Assembly (NCBI GenBank): GCA_964403525.1
Contig: CAYOGE010000006.1
Location: 55,270 to 119,269, forward strand
DNA from: JAJTGZ01 sp964403525
Lineage (GTDB): Bacteria > Planctomycetota > Phycisphaerae > Phycisphaerales > UBA1924
Length of the DNA stretch: 64,000 nt
Direction: 5' to 3'
This document shows positions 26,054 to 33,439 of the stretch, one piece after another. The translations under genes were made by a program, and so were the position numbers. Each line of letters starts with the position of its first letter. Within the stretch, counting starts at the first letter, position 1. Under the pieces are notes generated by a model. It was not told the DNA's origin, did no database searches, and saw nothing but the letters and a program-made list of their open reading frames with translations.

Positions 26054-26181
26054 CCACCGCGTGACGCTGCCCCGCTGCCACGCGACCTCTGTTCCGCGTC
26101 ACCTGGCAGCCTCCCAGCGCCGCACGCCGCCGCAAGTCCGCGCCCCGCCACCGCATGACAACGCCCCGTTGCTACGCGTCC
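26054..26181. repeat. 34-bp imperfect direct repeat pair
   Basis: Copies at 26054-26087 and 26148-26181 both follow the pattern CCACCGC-TGAC-GCCCCG-TGC-ACGCG-CC with seven or so differences. It lies 60 nt before the 21-nt array. Confidence 0.5.
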
Positions 26182-26238
26182 CGACTATCGGGCGTGCCAG
26201 ACCGCGTTGGGTGTTCGTTTGTACCCGGCGCGGAGGGA

Positions 26239-26460
26239 AGCACTTTTCGAAAGTGATAGCCCCATTGCGGCCTTGGGCTCCTCTCCGCCGGACTGGCGCT
26301 CTTCTCCGCCGGTGGAGAGAAGCTCTCCGCCGGACTGGCGCTCCTCTCCGCCGGTGGAGAGAAGCTCTCCGCCGGGATTGGGCTCTTCTCCACCGGCGGG
26401 GCGCTCCTCTATCCCAGCGGAGGGAAGCCCAAGAGCGGACTTGTAGAGCGCCATTCCGCC
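26239..26460. repeat. 21-nt-period tandem array A
   Basis: Seven well-matched 21-nt units run from 26281 to 26427 (starts 26281, 26302, 26323, 26344, 26365, 26386, 26407), with decayed units on both sides. Two unit types alternate: one ends GGACTGGCGCTC, the other GGTGGAGAGAAG. Type 2 can form a hairpin (CTCTCC with GGAGAG). All units share TCCGCCGG or a variant at the same phase. In one plus-strand frame the array reads as heptads of the form LRRTGAP / LRRWREA. Compare array B at 61339-61551. Confidence 0.8.
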
Positions 26461-26642
26461 GGGAGAGTTGTCGCGGCGGGTCTGGCGGCGTGGAATCGAG
26501 GCTTGGTCTGCCTCCACGTCGGATAACGCGCGCCGCACACCCGCTCCCTCACGGTCGGGGCTCGTCGGAAATGTGGCATTCATCTCCATTTCTTTGCGAC
26601 CTTCGCGCTCTTCGAGTCCTTTGAGTTCCTGCTTTGCCAACG

Positions 26643-26670
26643 AAAAAGCCCCGGCCAGGTGGCCGGGGCT
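26643..26670 (-). terminator. Terminator after ribosomal protein S1 gene
   Basis: A 10-bp stem (AGCCCCGGCC with GGCCGGGGCT, four-base loop) carries five T on the minus-strand side, 35 nt beyond the stop at 26705. Confidence 0.88.
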
Positions 26671-26704
26671 TGTCTTACTCACGTCTCACATCTTAAAGCT
26701 CACG

Positions 26705-28441
26705 TCACTTGCCGAGCTTGAGGTCGCCCAGGCCGCCGCCGAGGAAGCTCATCTTGTCGCCGAAGCCGCCGGAGAGCTGCTTGTTGCGGAACTGCTCGCG
26801 CTTGCGGCGGAGCTCGGGGGTCTCCTTCTGGATCTCGGCGAGGCGCTCCTGGTCGCGCTTGTTGCGGTCGTTGCGCTTATCGGCCATCATCGCGTCGCGG
26901 CTGCCCGGGGCCGGGGCGACCTCAGGGAGCAGGGCCTTGATGCTGAGGCTGATCTTGCGGGTGGCGGGGTCGATCTTGAGCACCTTGGCGCTGACGACCT
27001 GCCCGACCTTCAGCTCGTCTTCAACCTTGCCGATGCGCTTGCGGCTTATCTCGCTGATGTGCACGAGGCCGTCGACGCCCTGGCCGATCTGGATGAACGC
27101 GCCGAACTCGGCGATGCGCACGACCGGGCCGCTGACCTCGGCGCCCTCGGTCACTTCCGCGGTGGCGGAAGTGAACGGGTCGGCGGCGAGCTGCTTCATG
27201 CCCAGCGCGATCTTCTCCGACTCGTGGTCGATGCGCAGCACCTGCACCTTGACGCTCTCGCCCTCCTTGACGAACTTCTGCACGTTCTTCTCTGAGGGAG
27301 AGACGCGGTCGTAGGTCATGTCGGTGATGTGGACGAGCCCGTCCATGCCGCCGATATCGACGAACGCGCCGAAGGGCATGATCTTGCGGACGATGCCGTC
27401 GAGGACCGCGCCCTCGACGAGCGTCTCCTTGAGCTTCGCCGCCTTGGCCGCCCGCTCCTCCTTGAGCATGTTGCGCCGGCTGAGGACGATGTTTCCCGCG
27501 CCGCGGTGGTCGATCTGCACGATCTCGCACGCGAACTTCTCGCCGATGAAGACCGAGAGGTCCGCCACGCGGTCGAGCGAGACCTGGCCGGCCGGCATGA
27601 AGGCGCGGTGGCCCGCGACCTCAAGCTCAAGGCCGCCCTTGTTCACGCCCGTCACGCGGGCCTCGACCGTCTGGCCCGGCTCGAGCAGCTCCCACGCGGC
27701 CTTGACGACCACGCCAGGACGCGAGCAGATGAAGAGGCTCTCGTCCTTCTCGAAGCGGTCGACGACCACCTCGAGCTCGTCGCCCGCCTTGGGAACGGCG
27801 GACTCTTCGCCTTCCTTCTCGTAGTTTGCGCGCGGGACGACGCCGAGCTCCTTGGGCCCGAACTCGATGAAGATGTCGGTGGGGCCGACGGAGACGACCT
27901 TGCCCTTGCGGAGCTCGCGGCCGCTCTCAACCTTGCGCGGGCCGCGGAGCGTTGCTGGGGCCGGTCGGCCGACCTGCTGCGGGCGCTTGCGCGGCGGTGT
28001 GGCGGTGGTGCCGACGGCGTCGCCGGCCTCGGACATCATCGCCTCGATCTCGGCGTCGAGCGAGGGGTCACCAAGGGCGCTCCCCTTGGCCTCGTCGTTC
28101 ACGTTGCGCAGCACGCTCATGGTGTCGGGCACGTCGGCGCGGCCCGACTCGGGGCCGGCGGGCTTCTTGCCGAAGCCGCCGCGTCCACCCGGGCGGTCTC
28201 CGCCTCGGCCACCGGGGCCACCGGGACCTGGGCGCACGGGGCGGCCGTCTTCGGTGATCACCTCGGCCCGGGCGACCTTGGGGAGCCCCTTGAGGTTGGG
28301 ACCCTTGGTCTCGGGTGCTGCCGCTGCGCCTTCGCTTGCTGCGGGTGTGGCCTGGCCTTCGGTCTGGGCCTGCTCGGGTGCGGGGGCGGAGGAGGACTCA
28401 GGGGACGGGGACGAGGGGTTGGACGATTCCATGATGTTCAC
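26705..28441 (-). CDS. rpsA: 30S ribosomal protein S1-like, four S1 domains
   Basis: 578 residues. A disordered N-terminal 180 residues, rich in Ala/Pro/Glu with an RGG-like block (GGRGGDRPGGRGGFG, about 87-101), precedes four OB-fold S1 domains at roughly 187-252, 262-335, 352-420 and 437-505. The third reads GIVRKIMPFGAFVDIGGMDG and the fourth GPVVRIAEFGAFIQIGQGVD. Proteobacterial S1 has six domains and no RGG tail; four to five domains occur in other phyla. It should bind mRNA on the 30S subunit. GTG at 28441 or ATG at 28432 may be the start. A strong terminator follows. Confidence 0.85.
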   Translation of the reverse strand: MNIMESSNPSSPSPESSSAPAPEQAQTEGQATPAASEGAAAAPETKGPNLKGLPKVARAEVITEDGRPVRPGPGGPGGRGGDRPGGRGGFGKKPAGPESGRADVPDTMSVLRNVNDEAKGSALGDPSLDAEIEAMMSEAGDAVGTTATPPRKRPQQVGRPAPATLRGPRKVESGRELRKGKVVSVGPTDIFIEFGPKELGVVPRANYEKEGEESAVPKAGDELEVVVDRFEKDESLFICSRPGVVVKAAWELLEPGQTVEARVTGVNKGGLELEVAGHRAFMPAGQVSLDRVADLSVFIGEKFACEIVQIDHRGAGNIVLSRRNMLKEERAAKAAKLKETLVEGAVLDGIVRKIMPFGAFVDIGGMDGLVHITDMTYDRVSPSEKNVQKFVKEGESVKVQVLRIDHESEKIALGMKQLAADPFTSATAEVTEGAEVSGPVVRIAEFGAFIQIGQGVDGLVHISEISRKRIGKVEDELKVGQVVSAKVLKIDPATRKISLSIKALLPEVAPAPGSRDAMMADKRNDRNKRDQERLAEIQKETPELRRKREQFRNKQLSGGFGDKMSFLGGGLGDLKLGK

Positions 28442-28616
28442 GCCGACAACTCACGCTGGTCCACAGGCAGAGGCCCGAGCATCGGGTCTTACCGCGCCCC
28501 GTGAGGGGTTGTGAGGTGGGTGAGGGTCACCTCGTTCCGCGGCCGCAAACTGCGACAAGTGGGAGGGAAGTCTACGCCGACCCGGCGGGATCACCAAGCC
28601 CGATAAAGACCGAACA

Positions 28617-29615
28617 TCAGCGACGACCGGCGGCGCCTGCCTGCCGGTTTCTGCGTTGGCGCGAGCGGCGTTCGATGCGGGCGAACAGTCCCTTGAGCCA
28701 TCTCTCACCAAAGATGCCGAACGCGAAGAGGGGGATGGCGGCCGCGAGCGTTACGAGCGGTTTCCAGATCGGCATTCCCGTAATGGGCTGGATCGACACC
28801 AGCGCCGCGACCGCGGCGACGACCCCCGCGCCGGCCAGACAGAACAACCGCCGGTAGAGGCGAAGGTCGGTTTGGCGCTGCTCCTCTTCGCGGCCGAGCA
28901 GTTCAGCGATCGGCAGGGGCGGGCTATCGATGATCAGTGTGGCCTCGTCGGAGCGGAGGCGGATGAGCCCCATCGCGTATTCGTCGAAGGCGCGCACACC
29001 GGCGTATGGCAACGCGATGCCCGCAGAGGGTCCGTCGGAAGGAACGATGGCCGTTGACGTAATGCGGAACGCCCGGCACGAGCGTCGGCATCGCTTGACC
29101 AACTGCCAGCCGAGAATCGCCGGAAGCGATAAGTAGAAGATGAAGAAAAACACCAGCAGCGCCCAGTCGATCCACACGCGCTGGGCCGGATTCTGCTGGA
29201 CGAACGGCACACCAAACGCCATCCACAGCACGACCAGGAGAACACACCCAAAGGCACCCATCACATATTGAGTGACGCGGTCCTCGCGAACGGTGGAGAG
29301 CGAACCCCACGCGACATCGAGCGTTCCGTTCCTGAGGTTCCGTCGAAGCCAGCGCCGCTTGGCACGCCGGAAGACGGCCTGGTGGCGCGTGGCGCTCCAG
29401 CATAGATAGATGTGCCTGCCGTCGACGGTGCTCTTGCTTCCGTCGCTGTTGTGCACCAGCGCGCTCGTTCCCTTGCTCATCGAGCGGAGGATGTCCCCCA
29501 TCCCGAACGCGACGCCGCGCCAGCGCTGCGGGTTTTTCGGAATATCCAGCACGATCGCGCCCCAAAGGCGCGGCTCCGCGTACAGCCGCAGCGGCAACCT
29601 CGGAAAGATCCCCAC
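28617..29615 (-). CDS. Membrane protein of unknown function
   Basis: 332 residues; family not recognised. Two helix pairs are visible: YVMGAFGCVLLVVLWMAFGV with the FFFIFYLSLPAILGW segment near 120-170, and LFCLAGAGVVAAVAALVSI with LVTLAAAIPLFAFGIFG near 255-305. The part between (about 180-240) is beta-rich. The C-terminus is Arg-rich (ARIERRSRQRRNRQ). The GTG start at 29615 has a strong AAAGGAG site and lies 12 nt after the Gfo/Idh gene, so the two are an operon. Confidence 0.72.
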   Translation of the reverse strand: MGIFPRLPLRLYAEPRLWGAIVLDIPKNPQRWRGVAFGMGDILRSMSKGTSALVHNSDGSKSTVDGRHIYLCWSATRHQAVFRRAKRRWLRRNLRNGTLDVAWGSLSTVREDRVTQYVMGAFGCVLLVVLWMAFGVPFVQQNPAQRVWIDWALLVFFFIFYLSLPAILGWQLVKRCRRSCRAFRITSTAIVPSDGPSAGIALPYAGVRAFDEYAMGLIRLRSDEATLIIDSPPLPIAELLGREEEQRQTDLRLYRRLFCLAGAGVVAAVAALVSIQPITGMPIWKPLVTLAAAIPLFAFGIFGERWLKGLFARIERRSRQRRNRQAGAAGRR

Positions 29616-29627
29616 GCCCCGCTCCTT

Positions 29628-30734
29628 TCAGAACTTCGAGCCGGCAAACTCCCCCGCGCCCGTGCGCTGCTTCTTGCACGCTTCGATGATCCGCTCGGCC
29701 GTCCGCACGTTCGCCAGGCCCGCCGACGCGTCGATCTCCGGCCGGCGGCCCTCGCGGACGGCCGCGAGGAACGCGCGGATCTCTTCGACGATCGGCTCAC
29801 CCTCGTCGACCTTGAGCTCTTCGATCGCGACCAGCTCGTGCCACTTGAGGTTGGAGAGGTCGGCCCCCTGACGGAGCAGGTTGCGCAGCTCGACCATCTG
29901 GTTCTCATTGGCGACCTTGCGGATGACCGTGCCGGTCTTAGCGCCGTAGTCGATCTTGACGTAGGCGTTCTCGCCGGTGATGCGCGTGACGCGCTCGGTC
30001 TTGAGCGCCAGGCGCGAGCAGGTGATGTTGGCGACGCAGTTTGGGTTCTTCCACGTGAGGCGAGCGTTGCAGATGTCCTCGTGCTCGGTGATCACCGGCA
30101 CGCCAGATGCCTGCACCTCGTCGGGCTCGCGCCCGCCCATGAGCATGAGCACGACGTCAAGGTCGTGGATCATCATGTCCATGACCACCGACACATCCAC
30201 CGAGCGGAAGGTCATGGGGCTGACGCGCGACACCTCGATGAAGCGGGGGACGATCTCGTCGCCGCTCTTGGTCTCGCGCTTGAGGGCCCGCATGATCGGG
30301 TTGAACCGCTCGATGTGCCCGACCATGAGTACGCTGCCGTGCTTCTCAGCGCACGCCTTGATCCGCTCGGCCTCGGGCACGTCGCCCGCCAGCGGTTTCT
30401 CGACCAGGCACGCGATGCCCGCGGCCAGCAGCGGCTCGGCCGTCGGCAGGTGGTGGGTCGTCGGGGTGGCGATGCTGACGACGTCGACCCCGGCTTCGAT
30501 CAAGCCCTGCACGTTGTAAAAGGCCTTGCACCCGTGCTGCTCGGCGAGGGCCTCGGCACGCTCGGGGTTGGCGTCGACCACGCCGACGAGCTGCGTTTCG
30601 GGCAGTTGCGCGTACACCCGCGCGTGGTGGCGCCCCATGCGCCCGACGCCGACAACGCCGGCGCGGATCGGGGTCTTGTCGCCCAGTGGCTTGATGGGGG
30701 GTGCGGAGTGAGTGCCGTTGCTGGATGAGGCCAT
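29628..30734 (-). CDS. Gfo/Idh/MocA-family NAD(P)-dependent sugar oxidoreductase
   Basis: 368 residues. The N-terminal Rossmann fold starts with GVVGVGRMGRHHARVYAQLP (about 26), then VVDANPERAEALAEQ, and the family motif EKPLAGDVPEAE contains the catalytic-type Lys. The C-terminal domain shows RFIEVSRVSP and DMMIHDLDVVLML, with the His of the GGH/DxxxH-like active site. This sequence pattern resembles UDP-GlcNAc 3-dehydrogenase-type (GnnA-like) enzymes, but the substrate is not certain. It is followed by an unknown membrane protein gene and preceded by thioredoxin. Confidence 0.85.
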   Translation of the reverse strand: MASSSNGTHSAPPIKPLGDKTPIRAGVVGVGRMGRHHARVYAQLPETQLVGVVDANPERAEALAEQHGCKAFYNVQGLIEAGVDVVSIATPTTHHLPTAEPLLAAGIACLVEKPLAGDVPEAERIKACAEKHGSVLMVGHIERFNPIMRALKRETKSGDEIVPRFIEVSRVSPMTFRSVDVSVVMDMMIHDLDVVLMLMGGREPDEVQASGVPVITEHEDICNARLTWKNPNCVANITCSRLALKTERVTRITGENAYVKIDYGAKTGTVIRKVANENQMVELRNLLRQGADLSNLKWHELVAIEELKVDEGEPIVEEIRAFLAAVREGRRPEIDASAGLANVRTAERIIEACKKQRTGAGEFAGSKF

Positions 30735-30849
30735 AGTCGAGAAGGATACGGGCGATCAACCGCCGGCACGCGCTCCGTTTGGGAGCATCGCGGGGCGGCC
30801 TCGCTCGGGCCCGGTGACCTGCTTTTGCTGCCTGGAACGCCCGGCGGGC

Positions 30850-31182
30850 TTACTTGCTCGCGGCCTCGATGGCACCGGAGTAGGCGGCTTCCTGCTGCAC
30901 ACCCACGAACTTCTGGACCACCTGCCCCTTGCTGAAGAGGATGACGGTGGGGATGGCGTTGATGCCGTACTTCACCGCGGTCTGCTGGGCGTGGTCGGTG
31001 TTCATCTTTCCGACCTTCGCCTTGCCTGCGAACTTATCGGCAACCTTTTCGATCGTCGGCCCCAGGGCTCGGCACGGAGCACACCACTCGGCCCAGAAGT
31101 CCACCAGCACAGGCTGGTCGCTGGAGAGGACCTCCTGCTGGAAGTTGGCGTCGGTGAACTCCTTGACGTTGGCGCTGGCCAT
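30850..31182 (-). CDS. trxA: Thioredoxin
   Basis: 110 residues with the redox motif WCAPC (Cys34 and Cys37), the VDFWAEW strand and the cis-Pro segment GINAIPTVILF. It is a cytosolic protein-disulfide reductant. The ATG at 31182 has AGGAGC five bases upstream and gives the normal length. The same frame is open back to a TTG at 31311 that overlaps the folP stop, and this 43-codon extension encodes a credible membrane helix (WLRDVAALLLVCGVAWGVYA), so a membrane-anchored form is possible. Transcribed after folP. Confidence 0.92.
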   Translation of the reverse strand: MASANVKEFTDANFQQEVLSSDQPVLVDFWAEWCAPCRALGPTIEKVADKFAGKAKVGKMNTDHAQQTAVKYGINAIPTVILFSKGQVVQKFVGVQQEAAYSGAIEAASK

Positions 31183-31307
31183 GTGGTGCTCCTGATCGGT
31201 TGGTGCGCCCGCCGTGCGGAGCGCGTAGACGCCCCATGCTACGCCGCAGACGAGCAAGAGTGCGGCGACGTCCCGGAGCCACAGGGGGTAACGGGTGGCT
31301 CTGACGG

Positions 31308-32225
31308 TCAATTGAGGGTCCTCCCTTGCCCGCCGGTGATTGGGTGCACGGCGAACGCGGCGGCGTGCTCGCTCACATCGTGAACACGGAACAGCCTGGC
31401 GCCGGCCTCCCGGTGCCCCAGGGAGAGCGCAACGGTCGCGTCAATTCGCTGCGCGGGGGGCGTGTCGTCGGGAAGTCCGGCGGCGCGGGCTGCGAAACTC
31501 TTGCGGCTGAGGCCGCTCATCACCGGGCGACCAACGGCCACAAGTTCACTTGTTCTACGGATCAGTTCCAGGTTCTGTTCGACCGTCTTGCCGAACCCCA
31601 GACCGGGGTCGATGACGATCGACTCCCAGGCGACCCCAGCGGCGACGGCCCGGGCGGCCATCTGTTCGAGCCGGCTCCGCACCAGCAGCACGATGTCCTC
31701 GACGGCCGCGTGGGGGGGTGTTCGTTCGCCCGGCATTCCATAAGAAGTGGAGTAGCAGTCGAGCTCGGGCGACGTGCCGCGGTGCATAAGGATTAGCCCG
31801 CAGGCGCGGTCGGCGGCCAGCGACAGCATTGCGGGGTCTTCCTCGCCACCCGAGACGTCGTTGATCGCGTCGGCACCGGCGTCAAGCGCAGCGCGGGCGA
31901 CTTCGGCGCGGGTGGTGTCGATGGTGATCGTCGGGCCGGGGCCGACTGCGCGGCGGAGGGCCTCGATCACCGGCACCACCCGTCGGGATTGCTCATCGGG
32001 GCCGATGCGCTTTGCGCCGGGGCGTGTGCTCTCGCCACCGATATCGATCCCCAGAGCGCCCTCGGCCAGCATGCGCTGGGCCTGCGCAACGGCCGCACCG
32101 ACGGCGGTCCACCGGCCGCCGTCAGAGAACGAGTCGGGGGTGATGTTGAGGATGCCCAGGATCTGCGGCGCTGCGCCGGGTGATAGGTCGACCGTCGAGC
32201 CGGGCTTGATGCGCCAGGTGGTCAT
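31308..32225 (-). CDS. folP: Dihydropteroate synthase
   Basis: 305 residues, slightly longer than usual. The pterin-binding TIM barrel motifs are all present: GILNITPDSFSDGG (about 24-37), IDIGGESTRPGA, TIDTTRAEVA and DAINDVSGGEE, with MHRGTSPE and VIDPGLGFGKT further on. It joins 6-hydroxymethyl-dihydropterin pyrophosphate to p-aminobenzoate in folate synthesis. Its end overlaps the possible TTG start of the thioredoxin frame. The upstream nuclease gene begins after its own stop 22 nt away, so the three may form one minus-strand transcript. Confidence 0.94.
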   Translation of the reverse strand: MTTWRIKPGSTVDLSPGAAPQILGILNITPDSFSDGGRWTAVGAAVAQAQRMLAEGALGIDIGGESTRPGAKRIGPDEQSRRVVPVIEALRRAVGPGPTITIDTTRAEVARAALDAGADAINDVSGGEEDPAMLSLAADRACGLILMHRGTSPELDCYSTSYGMPGERTPPHAAVEDIVLLVRSRLEQMAARAVAAGVAWESIVIDPGLGFGKTVEQNLELIRRTSELVAVGRPVMSGLSRKSFAARAAGLPDDTPPAQRIDATVALSLGHREAGARLFRVHDVSEHAAAFAVHPITGGQGRTLN

Positions 32226-32247
32226 GCTTGCCGGCTCCCGCGGTCAC

Positions 32248-33321
32248 TCAGGGCTTCGGCTCTTCGGAGGCGGGCGCTCCGCCGGACTTGCTTGTAAACC
32301 CGTCGTAGCGGACGAAGTCGTCGATCTCTTTGGCCGAGGGCTCGCTCGCCGCCCAGGCGCTCGCGTAGTACGCGCCGAGCGCTGCGCCGCCCTCGTTCAG
32401 GCACGTGATGATGAACGCCTTGCCCTCGGGCCCGTGGAGCTTGCCGCTCTTTTCAAGCTGGTAGAGCGGCACGACGCGCTCGTGGCTTCGGCCGAGGTAG
32501 GCGATCGTGTACCCCCAGGACGAGGCGGCGTCCTTCGCGTCCATCGCGTGCTCGGGCGCCGGGTCGCCCGGCTTCGCTGACTGGGCGGCCTTGCACGCGC
32601 TGTAGTCGATGCCGAACTCCTTGATGAGCCCTCCGTCGATGAGCGCGTGGAAGCGGTTGTCGGTCGTGAACCCCTCGGGGTTTGGCGTGTCGGAGGCCCA
32701 GCCGTGGTGGTGCTTGGTGGTGTGCAGCGGCTGCGAGGTATCGCCGGCGAAGTGTGCGAGCACGCCCATGGTGCTGAGGATGTTCGCCTCGGCCATCTTG
32801 ATCTGCGCCTCGCGGGCAGGGTCGTTGAGCTTCTTGAGCATGCGCCAGGTCTTGAACTGGTTCGTCAGGCGGGCCTGCTGCTCGCAGATCGCGTAGACGA
32901 CGAACCCGGGGAACTCCTGCTGCCCGGTGGCGTCCTTCTTCTCGACGTACGGCCTCGAGGTGCCGTCCTTGCCGTTGGGCCACTTGGCGCGGGCGAGTGT
33001 GATGTCGCGCACGAACCGGTAGCGAAGCATCGGGAGCGTCTTCAGCGTCATGCCGTACTCCTCAAGGTCCTCTACATCCATGTAGTGGTCCATGTAGGTT
33101 CCGTTCATCAGGAACGGGTTCTTCTCGCCCCGCCAGCGGTCGGGCTCTGCGGCGTTCCAGGTCACCGCGTCGCGCGTTGCCTGCTCTCTTAGAAAAGGCG
33201 GTGCATCGGCCGGTAGCGCATCGAGGGCGAGCCAGGCGACGGTGCGGTGGCCCGCGGCGTCCCAGGCCAGGGCGGTCGAGCAGGCGGCCAGGAGCATCGC
33301 GGCGGTGAGCGGCGTCTTCAT
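32248..33321 (-). CDS. Secreted S1/P1-type (zinc-dependent) nuclease
   Basis: 357 residues from the ATG at 33321. A signal peptide ending in STALA leaves a mature N-terminus beginning WDAAGHRTVAWLAL. In S1/P1 nucleases the free N-terminal Trp ligates zinc. Further zinc ligands are expected in TYMDHYMDVEDL and in AHFAGDTSQPLHTTKHHHG. The family degrades single-stranded nucleic acids or 3'-nucleotides outside the cell and is related to phospholipase C. The C-terminal tail is Ser/Pro/Gly-rich. It lies directly upstream of folP. Confidence 0.87.
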   Translation of the reverse strand: MKTPLTAAMLLAACSTALAWDAAGHRTVAWLALDALPADAPPFLREQATRDAVTWNAAEPDRWRGEKNPFLMNGTYMDHYMDVEDLEEYGMTLKTLPMLRYRFVRDITLARAKWPNGKDGTSRPYVEKKDATGQQEFPGFVVYAICEQQARLTNQFKTWRMLKKLNDPAREAQIKMAEANILSTMGVLAHFAGDTSQPLHTTKHHHGWASDTPNPEGFTTDNRFHALIDGGLIKEFGIDYSACKAAQSAKPGDPAPEHAMDAKDAASSWGYTIAYLGRSHERVVPLYQLEKSGKLHGPEGKAFIITCLNEGGAALGAYYASAWAASEPSAKEIDDFVRYDGFTSKSGGAPASEEPKP

Positions 33322-33373
33322 GCTCAAGCGTAACACGGCCACGCGCAGGGCGGGAAACTGCCGCCAAGAGGCG

Positions 33374-33411
33374 AAAACAGGACCGGCCGGCCCCTTCGGG
33401 GCCGGCCGGTC
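33374..33411 (-). terminator. Terminator after the dockerin-bearing secreted protein
   Basis: A 14-bp perfect GC stem (33381-33394 with 33398-33411) closed by TTC is followed by CTGTTTTC on the minus strand, about 30 nt past the stop at 33440. Confidence 0.85.
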
Positions 33412-33439
33412 ATTGATCGCGGCGTGGCGCTGGGCCTGC

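Larger units (their letters stand above)
25757..26704. other. 950-bp non-coding region with repeats
   Basis: No frame here looks like a real gene. It contains an imperfect 34-bp direct repeat (26054-26087 and 26148-26181), a 21-nt-period array (26239-26460) and the S1 terminator. Open frames across the array exist in most phases because the unit is 21 nt without stops. Confidence 0.6.

Noticed and set aside
25581..26624. 347-residue frame through the repeat region
   Set aside because: Starts inside the small membrane gene and consists of Ser/Pro/Arg low complexity; open mainly because array A has no stops. A short peptide within the array cannot be excluded.
26185..26682. Minus-strand 165-residue frame with GGEERQS repeats
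   Set aside because: Also a by-product of the 21-nt period; it runs over the S1 terminator.
24849..26704. Complete prophage or integrative element
   Set aside because: Only a repressor and a small membrane protein; no integrase, structural genes or attachment repeats seen.
27329..28504. 391-residue frame antisense to the S1 gene
   Set aside because: Shadow of a GC-rich gene on the opposite strand; no recognisable motif.
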